Shown here in pieces: positions 47,022-58,580 of a stretch of 64,000 nucleotides of DNA (position 1 is the first letter of the stretch; each line of letters opens with the position of its first letter). Made by a program: the position numbers and the translations under genes. The stretch spans positions 1,666,001 through 1,730,000 of the forward strand of contig JAJLTO010000001.1 in assembly GCA_030568195.1 (NCBI GenBank). Direction: 5' to 3'. The DNA is from Dipodascopsis uninucleata var. uninucleata. Lineage: Eukaryota > Ascomycota > Lipomycetes > Lipomycetales > Lipomycetaceae. A model generated the notes under the pieces. That model ran no database searches, was not told the DNA's origin, and saw only the letters and a list, made by a program, of their open reading frames with translations.

Positions 47022-47392
47022 TATTTTGTTAGATTTACGTACTTATAATATTAAATTAGAATAAATGTATAGCTTTGTTATAATAATCTTAGTTTGATAG
47101 ACTATTTTCTGTTGTAAACTTAGCATCTTAACTAGGCACGTTCTCTGCAGCTTGAAATGCATAAATGTAAACCGCCCAAACTAGTATTAACTTCGGGAAT
47201 TTCTAATAACCGGTAGATCTCGTTTTCCAACGCTTATCTGTGAAGGTTCACTTCGAGAGATATACTTCTTTTTTCCTAATTATTTGGCAGCTGTCTAATG
47301 TCTGAAGAAGCACTAGTTATATTTTTGTTTGCTATATTTATCTTATTTCAATAAAAGGGTATTATTTATCGGATACAGTCGTGAAGTAATTG
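47022..47392. other. Intergenic region between VAS1 and the SAS4-domain gene
   Basis: About 370 bp, AT-rich, with the VAS1 3' flank and a short promoter. Nothing else seen. Confidence 0.5.
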
Positions 47393-48736
47393 ATGCCATC
47401 ACTCGAATCCATTGTCACTTACTTCTTGGGCTCATCCTCGTCCTCCTCTCCATCTTCAGTGATATCATCGCATAAGCCTTTAAGCGATCCCAATAAGCTA
47501 AGTGCTACCGATCACGCTTTGCAAGAGTCTCTTGAACGTAAGTTAGATAGGAACAGCAAGCCCATAGTGGTACCAAAGCTAAAGAATGAGCCGAATAACG
47601 ACGACACCGATAAAATAACAATTAACAAGAGATCATCTTTGCTACCGACAGAAGAGCAGAAATTGGCAGATACGCCGGTGCCTAGTACTACAAGTGATGA
47701 TGGTAACTCTAATAGACGTATATTAAGGTCTATATCAAATACTAGCCACGCGGAATCTCTGTCAGGGAGGACTGAGCATGACGAAAATAATCCTTTATGG
47801 TTTGCAAATCTTGAGCTTTCAGGTAATCGATGCAATTTCTTTGTATTTTAGATTAATACAGTTAGAGGGCTAAATGGCTATTATTTAGGAGCTATTGACA
47901 CGAAGGCTTTATTGAATGTCACTGATATGCGAAATGAAGGGATTTCTAACGAGAACAAGGATCAGCATACTAACTTCAAAGTCAATAATGGATTATTTGG
48001 TTCTGTTAGACTCATCAACAAGGAAACCAAGAAAGCTCTTTATAACATGCCTTTGAAAACCAGAGCTCGCAGAGATCCACTACCAGATGAATATTTTATA
48101 AGCTTACATAAAAAAGGAGAGCGTGAAGAGAAGCACCTACAGAATATAGAGAGGGATCGTGTTATGTACGAAAAACTTCGTCTGGAACGGCAGCTTGACT
48201 TACTTAACGGTCCTGAATGGACAAAGGCTGTTATGAACATGACACCAGTAAGAGACACCAGATCAGAGAATGAACTGAAAGCTAAGCGTGAAAAACTGAT
48301 TTTTGAGATTGGTCAAATTTTACAGAAATTTGACAGCTGGAAGGAACGCGAAAAGCAGATGAAAGAGCGGATAGATGGGCTATCACTCTCAAATGGATTA
48401 GCACACTCTATGGTCGATAAACTATCAAGAGCTAGTGGTGGCAAGAGAAAAGTACCAGCCTCTAAACTAAAGCAAGATTCTAAACGAACTACTATCTCAG
48501 AACGCGCTGTTAGACATCAAGTAAAGGATACTTATCCTAATGACAAATCTTCCCGTATTATGGAAAAAAAAGGTTTTGGTAATAAAAAGCGATCAGCTTC
48601 AAAAGCATTCGGATATCCGTTACCCACAATAACTTCTCGCCAATTTGAGATTCCTGAAGATTGGATTAAAAATCGAGGTAAGCTGCGCCAGATTAGCCAT
48701 GAAGAGGACATGAAAGAGTCTTATTCGTGTCGATAA
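47393..48736 (+). CDS. SAS4-domain protein (histone acetyltransferase complex type)
   Basis: Two exons: 47393-47822 and 47889-48736, 425 aa; the 66-nt intron was chosen because GTAATC to TTATTTAG keeps frame and yields LELSGAIDTKALLNV. Residues 1-140 are Ser/Asp/Asn-rich. The recognisable core lies at about 190-245: RRDPLPDEYFISLHKKGERE, EEKHLQNIERDRVMYEKLRLE, then LNGPEWTKAVMN. This pattern of Arg/Glu-rich helix followed by a GP-[ED]-W turn is that of the fungal Something-about-silencing 4 (SAS4) domain, found in a MYST acetyltransferase complex subunit. The rest is basic with a short coiled coil. A nearby acceptor at 47849 is possible but breaks frame. Family assignment is from memory of the motif and only moderately sure. 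Confidence 0.7.
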
Positions 48737-49110
48737 GCATGATCTTAATTAAGTCTAAGATATATTGTCTTGCTCAACTTATATTTTACTACCTTTACGA
48801 GACCCATGCCACCAATTTTTTTTCTATTTTCTGTTTTTGCATTAAATGAAATATTATTTGGAAATAGTAAATTTACACACATACACAAACACATAAAACA
48901 CATAAAACGAGTCAGATAATTTGTAATATAACGAGATAACTGAATAATAAATAGTTAAAAGAATGGTATAGATGGACGCTGCAATACACTAAAAGTTATT
49001 TCTCAGACAAAAAAATGCGTCCATGATTACAAATTGAAGCGAAAACAACTAAAACTAAATATCCAAATAGTAACTAACAGCTAGAAAAAAAGCTACGACA
49101 TACTTCTACT
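48737..49110. other. Convergent intergenic region
   Basis: About 370 bp between the converging SAS4-domain gene and CK2 gene, with an ACACATACACAAACACATAA-type CA-rich stretch near 48873-48905. No gene. Confidence 0.5.
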
Positions 49111-50430
49111 CTAAGTTGACATTGCAGACTCAGACTCAGATGGTTGAAGAGATTCCTGCTCGGCAATTTTCTTTGCTGCATCCTCGTGATACTTTCTAAT
49201 AGGAGCAAAGTATGGGTGGTCCATAGCCTCCTTAGCAGTTAATCGCTCTTGATGGTCGTATCGTAGAAGATGGTCCAAGAAATCCAACGCTTCCGATGAG
49301 ATATATTTCTGATTTTCAGAATTAACAAATCTTTGCCAGGGTTTTCTAGCGAATCTTCCAATTAATTCATCATATTGGGGATCAAGTTCAATATCATATT
49401 TCTCAAGATATGTGTTCAATGCGTCAGTACCTAGAACTCGAGCTATCTTGACAAGCTGATCCGTGTTCGAATTTCCATGGAAGAAAGGCTCCTTTCTAAA
49501 AATCATTGATGCAAACATCGCACCCAACGACCACATATCTAAAGAATAATCGTACTCCTGGAAGTCCACCAAAAGCTCCGGTCCCTTAAAATACCTTGAG
49601 GCCACCCGCACATTATATTCCTGTCCAGCGTGATAAAACTCGGCAAGACCCCAATCAATAAGTCTCAGTTGACGCCTTTCATGATCTATCATAATATTAT
49701 GCGGTTTGACATCACGATGCATGATACCTTTAGAATGGCAGAAATCAAGCGCCTACAGCTCATATTGTTCATTAGTATACAATGATCTTCCACACAAATG
49801 ATCTACAAGTCTAAATAATCTTCACCTTAAGCAACTCGTAAATGTAGTACCGTATATCAAAATCTGTAAACTTAGGGTATAATATTCTGAAGTCGACATT
49901 ATTAACGTGCTCGAATACTAAAGATGGTGTTCGACTCTGTAAATGTTAATGTTAGATTTGTTCGATTACTCTTTTAGTAGATACATCTATGAAATTCCTC
50001 TCTAGATCCATTATAGCAAAAGCAACAGCTTACCTGTGCATCACGAACTATGTCGTAAAGCTGGATAATATTTGGTCCTCCTGCAAGATTCTGCAAGATC
50101 TTAACCTCTCTCTTGATCTTTTTCTTCTTGACCGGCTTCAAGACCTTAATAATACACTTCTGCTCGTTGACAATGTTGATACCCTCAAATACCTCAGAAT
50201 ACTTTCCGCGACCCACTTTCTTCACAATCTCATAATTTTCAATATCTCCCCACGAGATCTGGAAGGTATCTATAACAGGATTGTTAGTTTCGATATACAA
50301 CATCAATCGCTCGACGTATCGAGCTGTTCAAGCTAGCAAGGGTCTTCGCACCATAATCAGAATATGAAGCCGGCAGGCGAGCATTCACATAAGCATAAGT
50401 TCTTGCAATCGAAGTAGTATGCGATGACAT
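49111..50430 (-). CDS. CKA1: Casein kinase 2 catalytic (alpha) subunit
   Basis: Constitutive acidophilic Ser/Thr kinase. Four exons from the complement: 50430-50352, 50269-50034, 49936-49826 and 49752-49111, giving 355 aa. Exon 1 codes [20 protein letters not shown], the typical CK2-alpha start, and joins across an ACTAAC-branched intron to [20 protein letters not shown]. Motifs: Gly-rich [11 protein letters not shown], the CK2-specific basic KKKKIKRE cluster, catalytic [12 protein letters not shown], the characteristic DWG ([11 protein letters not shown]) instead of DFG, and GPELLVD. A Ser/Glu-rich C-terminal tail ends the protein. The donor of intron 1 (GTGCGA) is weaker than others. It could equally be called CKA2; only one paralogue is in the window. 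Confidence 0.95.
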
Positions 50431-50827
50431 TCTTGAGCCCTCTTCCTAAATTTCGATGCCAGCTTCCAACTAGTTATGCTAAATGTTCTTCCAGAAGTCG
50501 TCTATCCTTCAGAAGGCGTAAAAATACAACTAATGTGCAACTCTTGCCTTACCAGCTTGGTAAAATTTCGTAAACCTGACAATGATTTTGCATTTTCGCA
50601 GATTTCAATGCTCAAATGCAAAACCTAAATCGCATATATGTCATAAACTACATTATATATAATGGCATAATTCTTTATACATTTTTGGCTTACAAAAGTT
50701 TGCTCTGGATTGGAAATACAGATCGATCTCCTTTCAGATAATAAATAATTAAAATCACTATAAACATACATACATATACCTCTTTTATGAGCTTAACTTA
50801 CTCCCCAAAAAATACAAATTTCTTTTG
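50431..50827. other. Intergenic region upstream of the CK2 gene
   Basis: About 400 bp holding the CK2 promoter and SAS10 3' flank; AT-rich, nothing else visible. Confidence 0.5.
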
Positions 50828-52996
50828 CTAACTGAATTTGATACTTCTGGTCAGATTCTTCTTTATACCAGTAGCTTCACCTCCATATGCTCCTTCAGGG
50901 GCCTTGTAGACCTGCTTCATACTAGCTAGCTTCTTCTTTGCCTTTTCGTATTTCTTACGTTTTTTTACCCGAGCATTTCTATTGTCCTTGTTTCTCTTTG
51001 GTGTCAAGCCTTTGTTCTTCAAAATCTGATAGTTAATTGCACGCTTTCCAGTCTCCCCTGTTTCCTCGACGAGTTCCTTGAGTCTTCCTTCTCTAGTGGC
51101 CCTCTTAATATCATCCTTAAGTTTCAACTTTTCTGTCTTCTTTTTCAATTGCTGTGATGCGATCAGATCATAATAATCGTCTTCGGAATCCGATGCCTTA
51201 TTAGATATTACGGAGGAGCGTAATATATTACTACGATTCTCTCGAGTAAGATCATTTTCAATTTCAAGATCATCATTCTGTGCGAGATAGTCAACATCAC
51301 CCGCGCTTGCCTTTGTAGAACCTCGTGCCTGTGCAGCAAGATTAAGACGCTGCTGACGCTCCTTATCGCGCTCCTTATAAGGCAGATCAATGTCACCAGA
51401 GAAACGTTCCTTGCGGGTGTTTGTTTTTTGATCAATTTTAGAAGTGTAAAATCGTAGAGTCTTCCGACGCTGTTGCTTATCTTGCAAATCAGCATCATCT
51501 AATACAGATACATCTGCGAAATCGTTCGAGATGGCAGACTTTATACTATTCAGCTTCTTTTTCTTGGAAAGAGGTACTTTAGTGCTAGCATCAAGTTCCA
51601 GTGCGATATTAGCATCCGAGAGAGACTGATCTCTTTCTTTCCGCTTTTTGTTAAGTGCTTCCTTAGGTGATTTGAGATACTTCGCAAAATTTGCAGAATT
51701 GACCTCGGCTTTAAAGTCATCCTTTTCACCTGAATCGTCGCTAACTTGCTGACTCTCGAACCCATCTTTAGAGCCAGATTGATCAGATACCAAATCTGGC
51801 ACTTCCAAAACATCTTCTATATCATCATTAGCTAGGTCTAAACTTTGTAGTCGCTTCCAATAACGTCTAAGAACCAAAAGATGATGAATGACCTTATGCC
51901 TTTTCAGAGTATCTTCGTCAATATTTTCATCAGAAAAGAGAGCGAAATATGCCGATATACAAGCCAAGTAGCTAGATAAAGTAATAAACTTTGCGGAGCT
52001 AATTAACTTGCCATCTTTGTCCCCTTGTATTAGTTCCTTGAACGTCTCCGTTAGCTCAGAGTACTCTTTCGAAAGAGGTACAACTTCGGGATGTTTTAAT
52101 CGTAAAACTTTCAACTTTTCTGGACCAGACAAATTGCTTATTTCCTTCTCTGAAATCGCTTCTTTGACAGCAACATAGTACTCATTGGTATCAAGAGTTC
52201 CAGCTTCTTTAAACTCCTCCTCAAAGTCGTCCAAAAAGTCAGCAGCAGACATATCAGCTAAAGTTTTCTGTTGGATTTTTATTGCTGCCTCCTCCTCTTC
52301 TTTTGCATCTTCCTCGTCTTCAATTTCATCAGCATTGTAATATGCCTTTGCAGATTGACCCCATCCCATAAGCTCATCTTCATCAATTTGAGACTTTTTT
52401 ATCTTTAACCAATCGTCATCGTCATCGTCGTCGTCAGCGGCTGAAGCGACGCCTATCTTCTCTTTCAAACTCGACCTTGACTTCCTTGCAGTTTCTCTTC
52501 GGACTGTCTTGGCCTGCGACGCTATTTCCTCATCTGACTCTCCACCCTCTTCGTTTTCAGAATATTTATCTACATCGCTATCTGAACTACTAGATTCGTC
52601 ATCTGCTTCGCGGACTGCGAGCACTTCTTCATCACTAGCCTCCAACTCTGTAAGATGGTCTCTTAGTTAGACAACTTATTCCTAACAATTCTAATTACTG
52701 CCACCAATGGCACTGCTACCATCATAGAATACGATGTTTTATCTTACCTTCAGAGTTAAATCTGAGATCATCTCCAAGAAGTATTTTATCTCTCTGTTCA
52801 TGGACTAAGCAAGAATAAACGTTAGCTCTGAACTTCTGAATGAAAATGATTCGTTCCAGTCAACAATGTTTTCATTATAACGGATTACTATGTATATAAA
52901 TAACTCACATTGATCGACTTCATCATGTTCCATGCCTTTCCATGTGTCAGCAGCCATCGACTGTGATCGCATCTTTTGTCTGGTTCTTGGTGCCAT
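50828..52996 (-). CDS. SAS10: SSU-processome protein Sas10/Utp3
   Basis: Nucleolar component of the small-subunit processome needed for 18S rRNA maturation. Three exons from the complement: 52996-52909, 52804-52748 and 52647-50828, giving 654 aa. Splicing rebuilds MEHDEVDQFHEQRDKILLGD, the conserved family start. An acidic Asp/Glu/Ser stretch follows. The Sas10/Utp3/C1D-like helical domain is near residues 180-310 (NLSGPEKLKVLRLKHPEVVP). The C-terminal Sas10 domain is diagnostic: KRAINYQILKNKGLTPKR, RVKKRKKYEKAKKKL and the final YGGEATGIKKNLTRSIKFS. The gene is divergent from TSC10 with only 251 bp between their starts. Confidence 0.95.
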
Positions 52997-53247
52997 ATTG
53001 TTGACTCAAACGGCGACAAAATCATTGATCGATGAAGAATTTTCTCAATAAAAAACTGCATGCTAAAATTAAGCCGCACGTTGGGTATATCAAATTTACG
53101 TTAAAGAAACTTACACTACTACATCTTATATAAGTTTCATTGCGACACTACACTTCAACAGCACAGATTGCAACAAGTGGATAATCACGGCCGACATCTT
53201 CATTAACTACATTATATTGAATAAACGCATAAGTTAGAACTTCTAGT

Positions 53248-54435
53248 ATGTTCTGGTCAAAGGATCATCTGAATGTCGAAAATAAGGTAAATTGCATAAT
53301 TAAGCTGATACACTCGAATGACTATCAATGAAAGGAGCAGCAGCATCTGAGAGACAACAATCAAGTATGCAAATTCACGATCTAACACATAAAATTGTTA
53401 TTCTCACTTATAGCTAGTAGTAATTTCAGGTGCAAGCCAGGGATTAGGAAAATCCCTTGCTATCTTAGCATTCTCTAAGGGAGCTGATGTTGTATTGATC
53501 GCTAGAACAGAATCAAAACTGGTCGACGCGGTCAAAGACGTAGAGGTATAATATGAATCTTGCTATCTATTTAATGGACAAATAGAAGTTATTCACATTC
53601 ATTGTTTAGAAATTGCGTACAAACGAGACTCAAACTGTGGAATATGTTGCCGCTGACTTATCAGATGCTACTGAGGCTAGGAGGGCTATTAATTTTCTTC
53701 GTCGAGTGCCAGATGTTTTAATGTGCTGTGCAGGAAGCTCGATTCCAAAATTATTTACTGATCTGAGCGCTGAAGAATTGAGTGCTGGTGTCTCCAATAA
53801 TTATTTATCAGCATTGTATCTTGCACATGTAAGTAGAAATTATTTTAGAAGCTAGATATTTTCTAACGTTTTGCTTGTTCTGTACACAGGCAGGTATGAA
53901 AGCGATGACATCGGTCCCGAATCCAGACTACACTAGGCACATCGTTTTGTTTTCTTCTGTATTACACTTCTATTCATTTATCGGCTATGCTCAGTATGCG
54001 CCTGCCAAGTCCGCCTTACGATCATTGGGTGATTGCATTCGTCAGGAGGGTATTCCATACAATATCAAAGTGGCTGTAGTTTTTGCTGGTAATTTTGAGT
54101 CTGAAGGCTTTTATGAAGAAAATAAAACTAAACCCGAGATAACGAGAAAAATTGAGGGACCATCTAAGCCGATCTCTTCCGAAGCAGTAGCTGCTATAGT
54201 ATTCAAGGCCCTTAACAATGGCCAGCAAATGATCACGACAGATCTTATTGGCTTGGTGTTGTCATCCTCAATGCTTAGCGGATCACCTCGAATATCAATT
54301 GCTCAGTTTTTTTTTGGATTCTTGATGCTTCTATTTGCTCCAATAATAGAGATGTTTGTAGAAAATGACATTAAAAATTTTTTTAAGGCAACAGAACCAA
54401 TCAAGAGGGAAGATGCGGATCAAAAAAACAGATAA
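53248..54435 (+). CDS. TSC10: 3-ketosphinganine (3-dehydrosphinganine) reductase
   Basis: NADPH-dependent short-chain dehydrogenase that makes dihydrosphingosine, the second step of sphingolipid synthesis, on the cytosolic face of the ER. Four exons: 53248-53286, 53414-53545, 53610-53828 and 53890-54435, giving 311 aa. The cofactor site is VVISGASQGLGKSLA with a basic pocket residue in LIARTESK; CCAG stands in place of the usual NAG(A/G) motif. The catalytic Ser is in VLFSSVLHFYSF and the Tyr/Lys pair in YAQYAPAKSALRSL. A C-terminal hydrophobic stretch (QFFFGFLMLLFAPIIEMF) should anchor it in the ER, as in yeast Tsc10. All splice joins keep phase. Confidence 0.93.
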
Positions 54436-54488
54436 ATGGTTAATTTAGTATTATATTTGATCAATATATATTTTAGTCTAATATACAT

Positions 54489-55094
54489 TTAACATATATC
54501 ACTCTCAGCCAAAACTACCCACGAGTCTACTGGAAGTGATGTGTCAACTAATCTAACTTTTCCTCCGTTCCAGCTACCTTGAGTATTCGCGAACAATTCC
54601 TTAAGAGCATCTTCGATATACGATTTTACGTCATCATCTAGGTCCGGTTCTTGCCAGTAGACTAGACTGATATGAGGGTCATATTCAAACTGAATCCATT
54701 CCTTGGCTAAGTCTTCAGCATCAGCTGCCGAATCTAAGGTTGGTAAGTACGTAAATACGCGACGGCTATCCTCAGCAAGCTCCAGTAGCCCATTTGTTTT
54801 TTTGATCCGTAGAAATGCCTTCTTCGTATAAATCGGACCATAGTCCAAATCTGCAATTTCAATTCTCAGATCTGACACAGATATAACTTTGGATGCATGG
54901 TCCACTACTTCCTTTGGATTTAATTCAACTGAAATCTGACTTGTAAGCGTGACATGAGGCATAAACTTTGGGGCAGCGCCTCCAAAGCAATCTTCTGAAA
55001 TATTATCGATAAGATCCTGCAATGCACGAAAGAGAGGCGAATTATCAGGTGGAGAAAGCCATAATGAATATTTCAAGTCATTGTTTCCAGCCAT
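54489..55094 (-). CDS. CPD1: 2',3'-cyclic-nucleotide phosphodiesterase (Cpd1)
   Basis: 2H-phosphoesterase that opens ADP-ribose 1'',2''-cyclic phosphate, a by-product of tRNA splicing, and related cyclic nucleotides. Single exon, 201 aa. The two HxT/S catalytic motifs are present: PHVTLTSQ near residue 47 and PHISLVYW near 141. The N-terminal YSLWLSPPDNSPLFRALQDL matches the fungal Cpd1 start. It converges with TSC10, with only 53 bp between stop codons, so their 3' ends probably overlap. Confidence 0.92.
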   Translation of the reverse strand: MAGNNDLKYSLWLSPPDNSPLFRALQDLIDNISEDCFGGAAPKFMPHVTLTSQISVELNPKEVVDHASKVISVSDLRIEIADLDYGPIYTKKAFLRIKKTNGLLELAEDSRRVFTYLPTLDSAADAEDLAKEWIQFEYDPHISLVYWQEPDLDDDVKSYIEDALKELFANTQGSWNGGKVRLVDTSLPVDSWVVLAESDIC

Positions 55095-55931
55095 GATAAG
55101 AGTTAATAGTATGATTTCTTAATTTGTCCGCTATATATTATACTATATATCCTTTTTGTTTATTTTACTAAATGAAATGTCGTAATGCAAATGCTCAGAT
55201 CTCGACTACTTAATAGTGTTTGTTCGATGAGAGGAAATTGGGAAAATGCGTCGTTAAATAAACACATAATTGCGTGTAAATAAATGGTCATGGAGTGAGC
55301 TATTTCGTCATATGCTTAAAATTTGTTTTTAGTGAAATCTTACCACCGCTTATTCTAACCATCATGTCAAATATTTGATGGCTTACAAAATTCACCAAAA
55401 CTACTCAAAAAATGGTTATTACAGTATCGTCCAAGAACTCAAGTTGCACCTTCATCTGCTCTAAAGAATTTTATATTTAGAATATAAATTGACATATTTT
55501 GGATGACTTCAAGTTGATAATTCAGAAGTGATGTTCGTCTTGCGAACAGGTACAGAATTATATCACTTGTCCATGAATCTATTTTGAGGGGATAATTTGG
55601 AACCAACAGTGGCCATTTATATTTAAATCTGCAATTGCTATTCAGTATATATAATAGCGCATCACAAACAAGTCAATACTCAATAAATCAGACCAGTATT
55701 CTACTAAACTATCCATTAATAGTTTTAATATATAATTTCGATACTGCCTTGGCTCCGTGGTTCAAACGGGCGTTTTATGGTAGTTATGCTAGTCAAAGCC
55801 ATAAGGATTGAAATAAATAAGAAGATATTTAAAAAAAATGCATATATATATTTATTATATATCGTAGACTAAATATAAACAGAATGATAATTTGATACAG
55901 ATGGAGTACAATAAATAAGAACCAGTTGCTC
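55095..55931. other. Intergenic region between CPD1 and the 5-phosphatase gene
   Basis: About 0.84 kb, AT-rich, with the CPD1 promoter and the 3' flank of the phosphatase gene. No gene or RNA recognised. Confidence 0.5.
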
Positions 55932-58580
55932 TTATTTCCCGATAAACGCCTTCAAAAAGTCTATTCTTTTACTCTTGGCCCTTGAACCATTTTTTGCGCC
56001 ACGAGGAACTCGAATTAATACTTTATCGAATATTTCCAAAATATATTCAAAATCAAAAACAACGTTTCGGACTTCTCGTAGAAAGGATGCCACATATATC
56101 AAGGTGTTAATGTTGACCCTTGGCATAGAATCAAATATCATATCGATGCCAGAAGCGCCTTTGATAATTACAGGATATGCAATCTCAGGTATGACGCCAC
56201 CGTTTGTTAGTTCAAGTAATAGTAGGAATTGCTCAGCGATCGAATTTGTTCCTTTATTGCCATCCGCGTTCAGAGTATCCAAGACCGTAATATCAAATTC
56301 AGAGCCAGTGTCTAGCCAATTGCGAATCATATGACCCACTGTATCATCACCTGGATGTCGGAATATTTCTTTGCTAATTCTTGTAGAAAGATAGTCAACA
56401 CATTTCCATATTTCACGAGGAATGTTAAGCTGTGGAATATCATTCTGAGGAAGATACTCATTACGTGCCCCAGAAGGTTTATGAATCATCTCATCTAACG
56501 AAGCGCCAAAAGCGGAAGGTAAAATATTACCCGAGACAGAAATGAAGTAATCCTGTCTATTTATTATACGCAAAATGAAAATTTCCGATATATTACTTTC
56601 TCCCACAGGGACAAGGAACGAGACTCTAATAGATTGCTTTGCACCAGGTGGAAGTACACCTTGTCGAATGTTGAAGTTCAATACTGATTTGTCAACTTGC
56701 TCTATTTCCCATGCCACCTGTGTATTACCATAGTTACGGAATCGGACTATTTGAGTTTCTGTAGTTAATACTTCCAAGTTCTGACAAATAAGTTCTGTTT
56801 GCTCTACATCTACTTTAGGACGTGATTCATTTTCGCGAACATCCATATCACGAAGAAGAGTTTTAACAATGGCCGCTCGCTTGTCCATATCTGTCATCAG
56901 AATCTTTAGGAGAAAACTGGAAGCAACAGGCTTGTGATCTGAGGAAATGTAGTGCATAAAGGAATCATATGATAATTGTGTCAAAGTAGGATAAGGCGTA
57001 TAAAATATACGATCTGTATATGCCGGAACGCGCGCTTTCTCGCTGCTGTCGAATACATCATACTTTCCCAGGTCATACTTATAAGACGGTTGGAACTTTA
57101 TGGTGCCTTCCTGAAAACCGACGAGAACAGATCCTTCCTTGATCTCATTCCTAAGTTGATCCCAAAACAGGAGAGCATCGTAATCCTTCTTTTCGACCAT
57201 CTGCGCCACATCCAGTCGATCCATGGACAAACGATAGTTAAGATCACCAAGTACGAAAACGATTGAGTTGAACTCCTTATCGAATCCAACATTGTCACTG
57301 TTCAGGGTAGCGGCCAGAGTCATCACACTCGTAGAACTAGTAGACGTAGTTCCTGCACGATCAGAGTCAATAGTACTCGCTGCACCGGATACTGCCGAGG
57401 CATCGTCGGAAACATTGCCGCTGAACGAGCTATTAGACGGTTTGTCTGAGATATAATCATCGTCAATACCATTTGCATTTACGACAGTCTCTGCTGCCTC
57501 CTCATCAAGACCTCGCTCATCTAGTTCTTCAAGCAAATCACCATTTTGAAAAAGAAGTTCTTTACGGTTCTTACCACCGTTGCGCTGTTTACGAAACAAT
57601 CGACCGTTAAATTTCGGTAAATTCAGACGCTTATCAAGCTCACTTAGTTCCCATCGTCTTCGCTCAACTGACTGCGTAGATAAGCCAGACGACAAGTGCA
57701 TATTTACTACCGCAATTTCGACCCCTGGAAGTCCTTCAATATGCGTGTCTCCAAGTCTAAATCGAACACAGACTCCGCCCTTATTTCCCCAGTACCCCAA
57801 AACACCCGTACCTGCAGTAGAAATCTCAATATTTGAAACTTGAGAAGCAATTTTTTTATGCGAGAACACAAGAAGAATCATGCCAATCAGTTCGTTAGTT
57901 GTAACTGCAACATAATCAGGATCAAGAACATCGAGAATTTGATTAGTCCATCGAGCAACAGTAGCTTGATTAGCATACAGAGTCTTGGGCGATAAAGGAT
58001 CAGCTTCCTGCAGAGCTACAAAAAAGAGACCAGGGTGATCATGAATTTCTGGCTGAGAGCCGTAAAGCATAGGTCTTAGATCTTCGCCAATAACTTCGCC
58101 GTGCAGGTTCCAAGTAACTAGACGAATGAATATGGTTTTCTCTTCGACGAAAGAGTCTCTTTCTTCAGTCAACCTTGTTGTTATGTAGTCACTATTCATG
58201 GGATCCTCAAACTCTCCTACTGATTTCACTTGTATCTGGTCTTCAAGCAGGGCTAAAGCGCTTCGCCAAGCAGACAAAAAATCCGCTAGTAAAGATATAT
58301 TATCAGACTTTTGAAGAGTACCAATGGGAGTATCTTGTAGTTTTATCAGCAAAACTTCAGGATCCGCATTATCCTCTTCTATAGTGATTGTATCATGCAC
58401 AGTAAGATCAATTGGTGTCCTGTTTGATTCAGACGATCCGTTCTTCTCGTCATTGACTTGATCGGCGGGAGACTTTGTTAGTATATAGGACGGTGGTGCT
58501 ATCACGGCCCCAGAACTAGATAACTTGGGTGGAAAAAACTCAAGCGAATGAGTAGAAGTCGTTAGTATATGTGAGGTCAT
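55932..58580 (-). CDS. OCRL/INPP5B-type inositol polyphosphate 5-phosphatase
   Basis: Single-exon ORF of 882 aa. The 5-phosphatase catalytic domain covers about residues 145-555: TWNLHGE, FVALQEAD, GVLGYWGNKGGVCVRF, VVNMHLSSG, VLGDLNYRL, PAYTDRIFY and SSDHKPVASSF, so all metal- and substrate-binding motifs are intact. A Ser/Asp-rich insert of about 100 residues splits the domain between ERRRWELSE and FVLGDLNYRL. An ASH-like beta domain (about 595-690) and a degenerate RhoGAP-like region (about 720-882) follow, as in OCRL. The RhoGAP region shows no clear arginine finger. This domain set is known from metazoa and some fungi such as fission yeast, but not from Saccharomyces. It should remove the 5-phosphate of PI(4,5)P2 on endomembranes. 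Confidence 0.92.
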   Translation of the reverse strand: MTSHILTTSTHSLEFFPPKLSSSGAVIAPPSYILTKSPADQVNDEKNGSSESNRTPIDLTVHDTITIEEDNADPEVLLIKLQDTPIGTLQKSDNISLLADFLSAWRSALALLEDQIQVKSVGEFEDPMNSDYITTRLTEERDSFVEEKTIFIRLVTWNLHGEVIGEDLRPMLYGSQPEIHDHPGLFFVALQEADPLSPKTLYANQATVARWTNQILDVLDPDYVAVTTNELIGMILLVFSHKKIASQVSNIEISTAGTGVLGYWGNKGGVCVRFRLGDTHIEGLPGVEIAVVNMHLSSGLSTQSVERRRWELSELDKRLNLPKFNGRLFRKQRNGGKNRKELLFQNGDLLEELDERGLDEEAAETVVNANGIDDDYISDKPSNSSFSGNVSDDASAVSGAASTIDSDRAGTTSTSSTSVMTLAATLNSDNVGFDKEFNSIVFVLGDLNYRLSMDRLDVAQMVEKKDYDALLFWDQLRNEIKEGSVLVGFQEGTIKFQPSYKYDLGKYDVFDSSEKARVPAYTDRIFYTPYPTLTQLSYDSFMHYISSDHKPVASSFLLKILMTDMDKRAAIVKTLLRDMDVRENESRPKVDVEQTELICQNLEVLTTETQIVRFRNYGNTQVAWEIEQVDKSVLNFNIRQGVLPPGAKQSIRVSFLVPVGESNISEIFILRIINRQDYFISVSGNILPSAFGASLDEMIHKPSGARNEYLPQNDIPQLNIPREIWKCVDYLSTRISKEIFRHPGDDTVGHMIRNWLDTGSEFDITVLDTLNADGNKGTNSIAEQFLLLLELTNGGVIPEIAYPVIIKGASGIDMIFDSMPRVNINTLIYVASFLREVRNVVFDFEYILEIFDKVLIRVPRGAKNGSRAKSKRIDFLKAFIGK

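Noticed and set aside
47849-47851. Shorter intron (about 27 nt) in the SAS4-domain gene
   Set aside because: Too short for splicing and it breaks the reading frame; the 66-nt intron is preferred.
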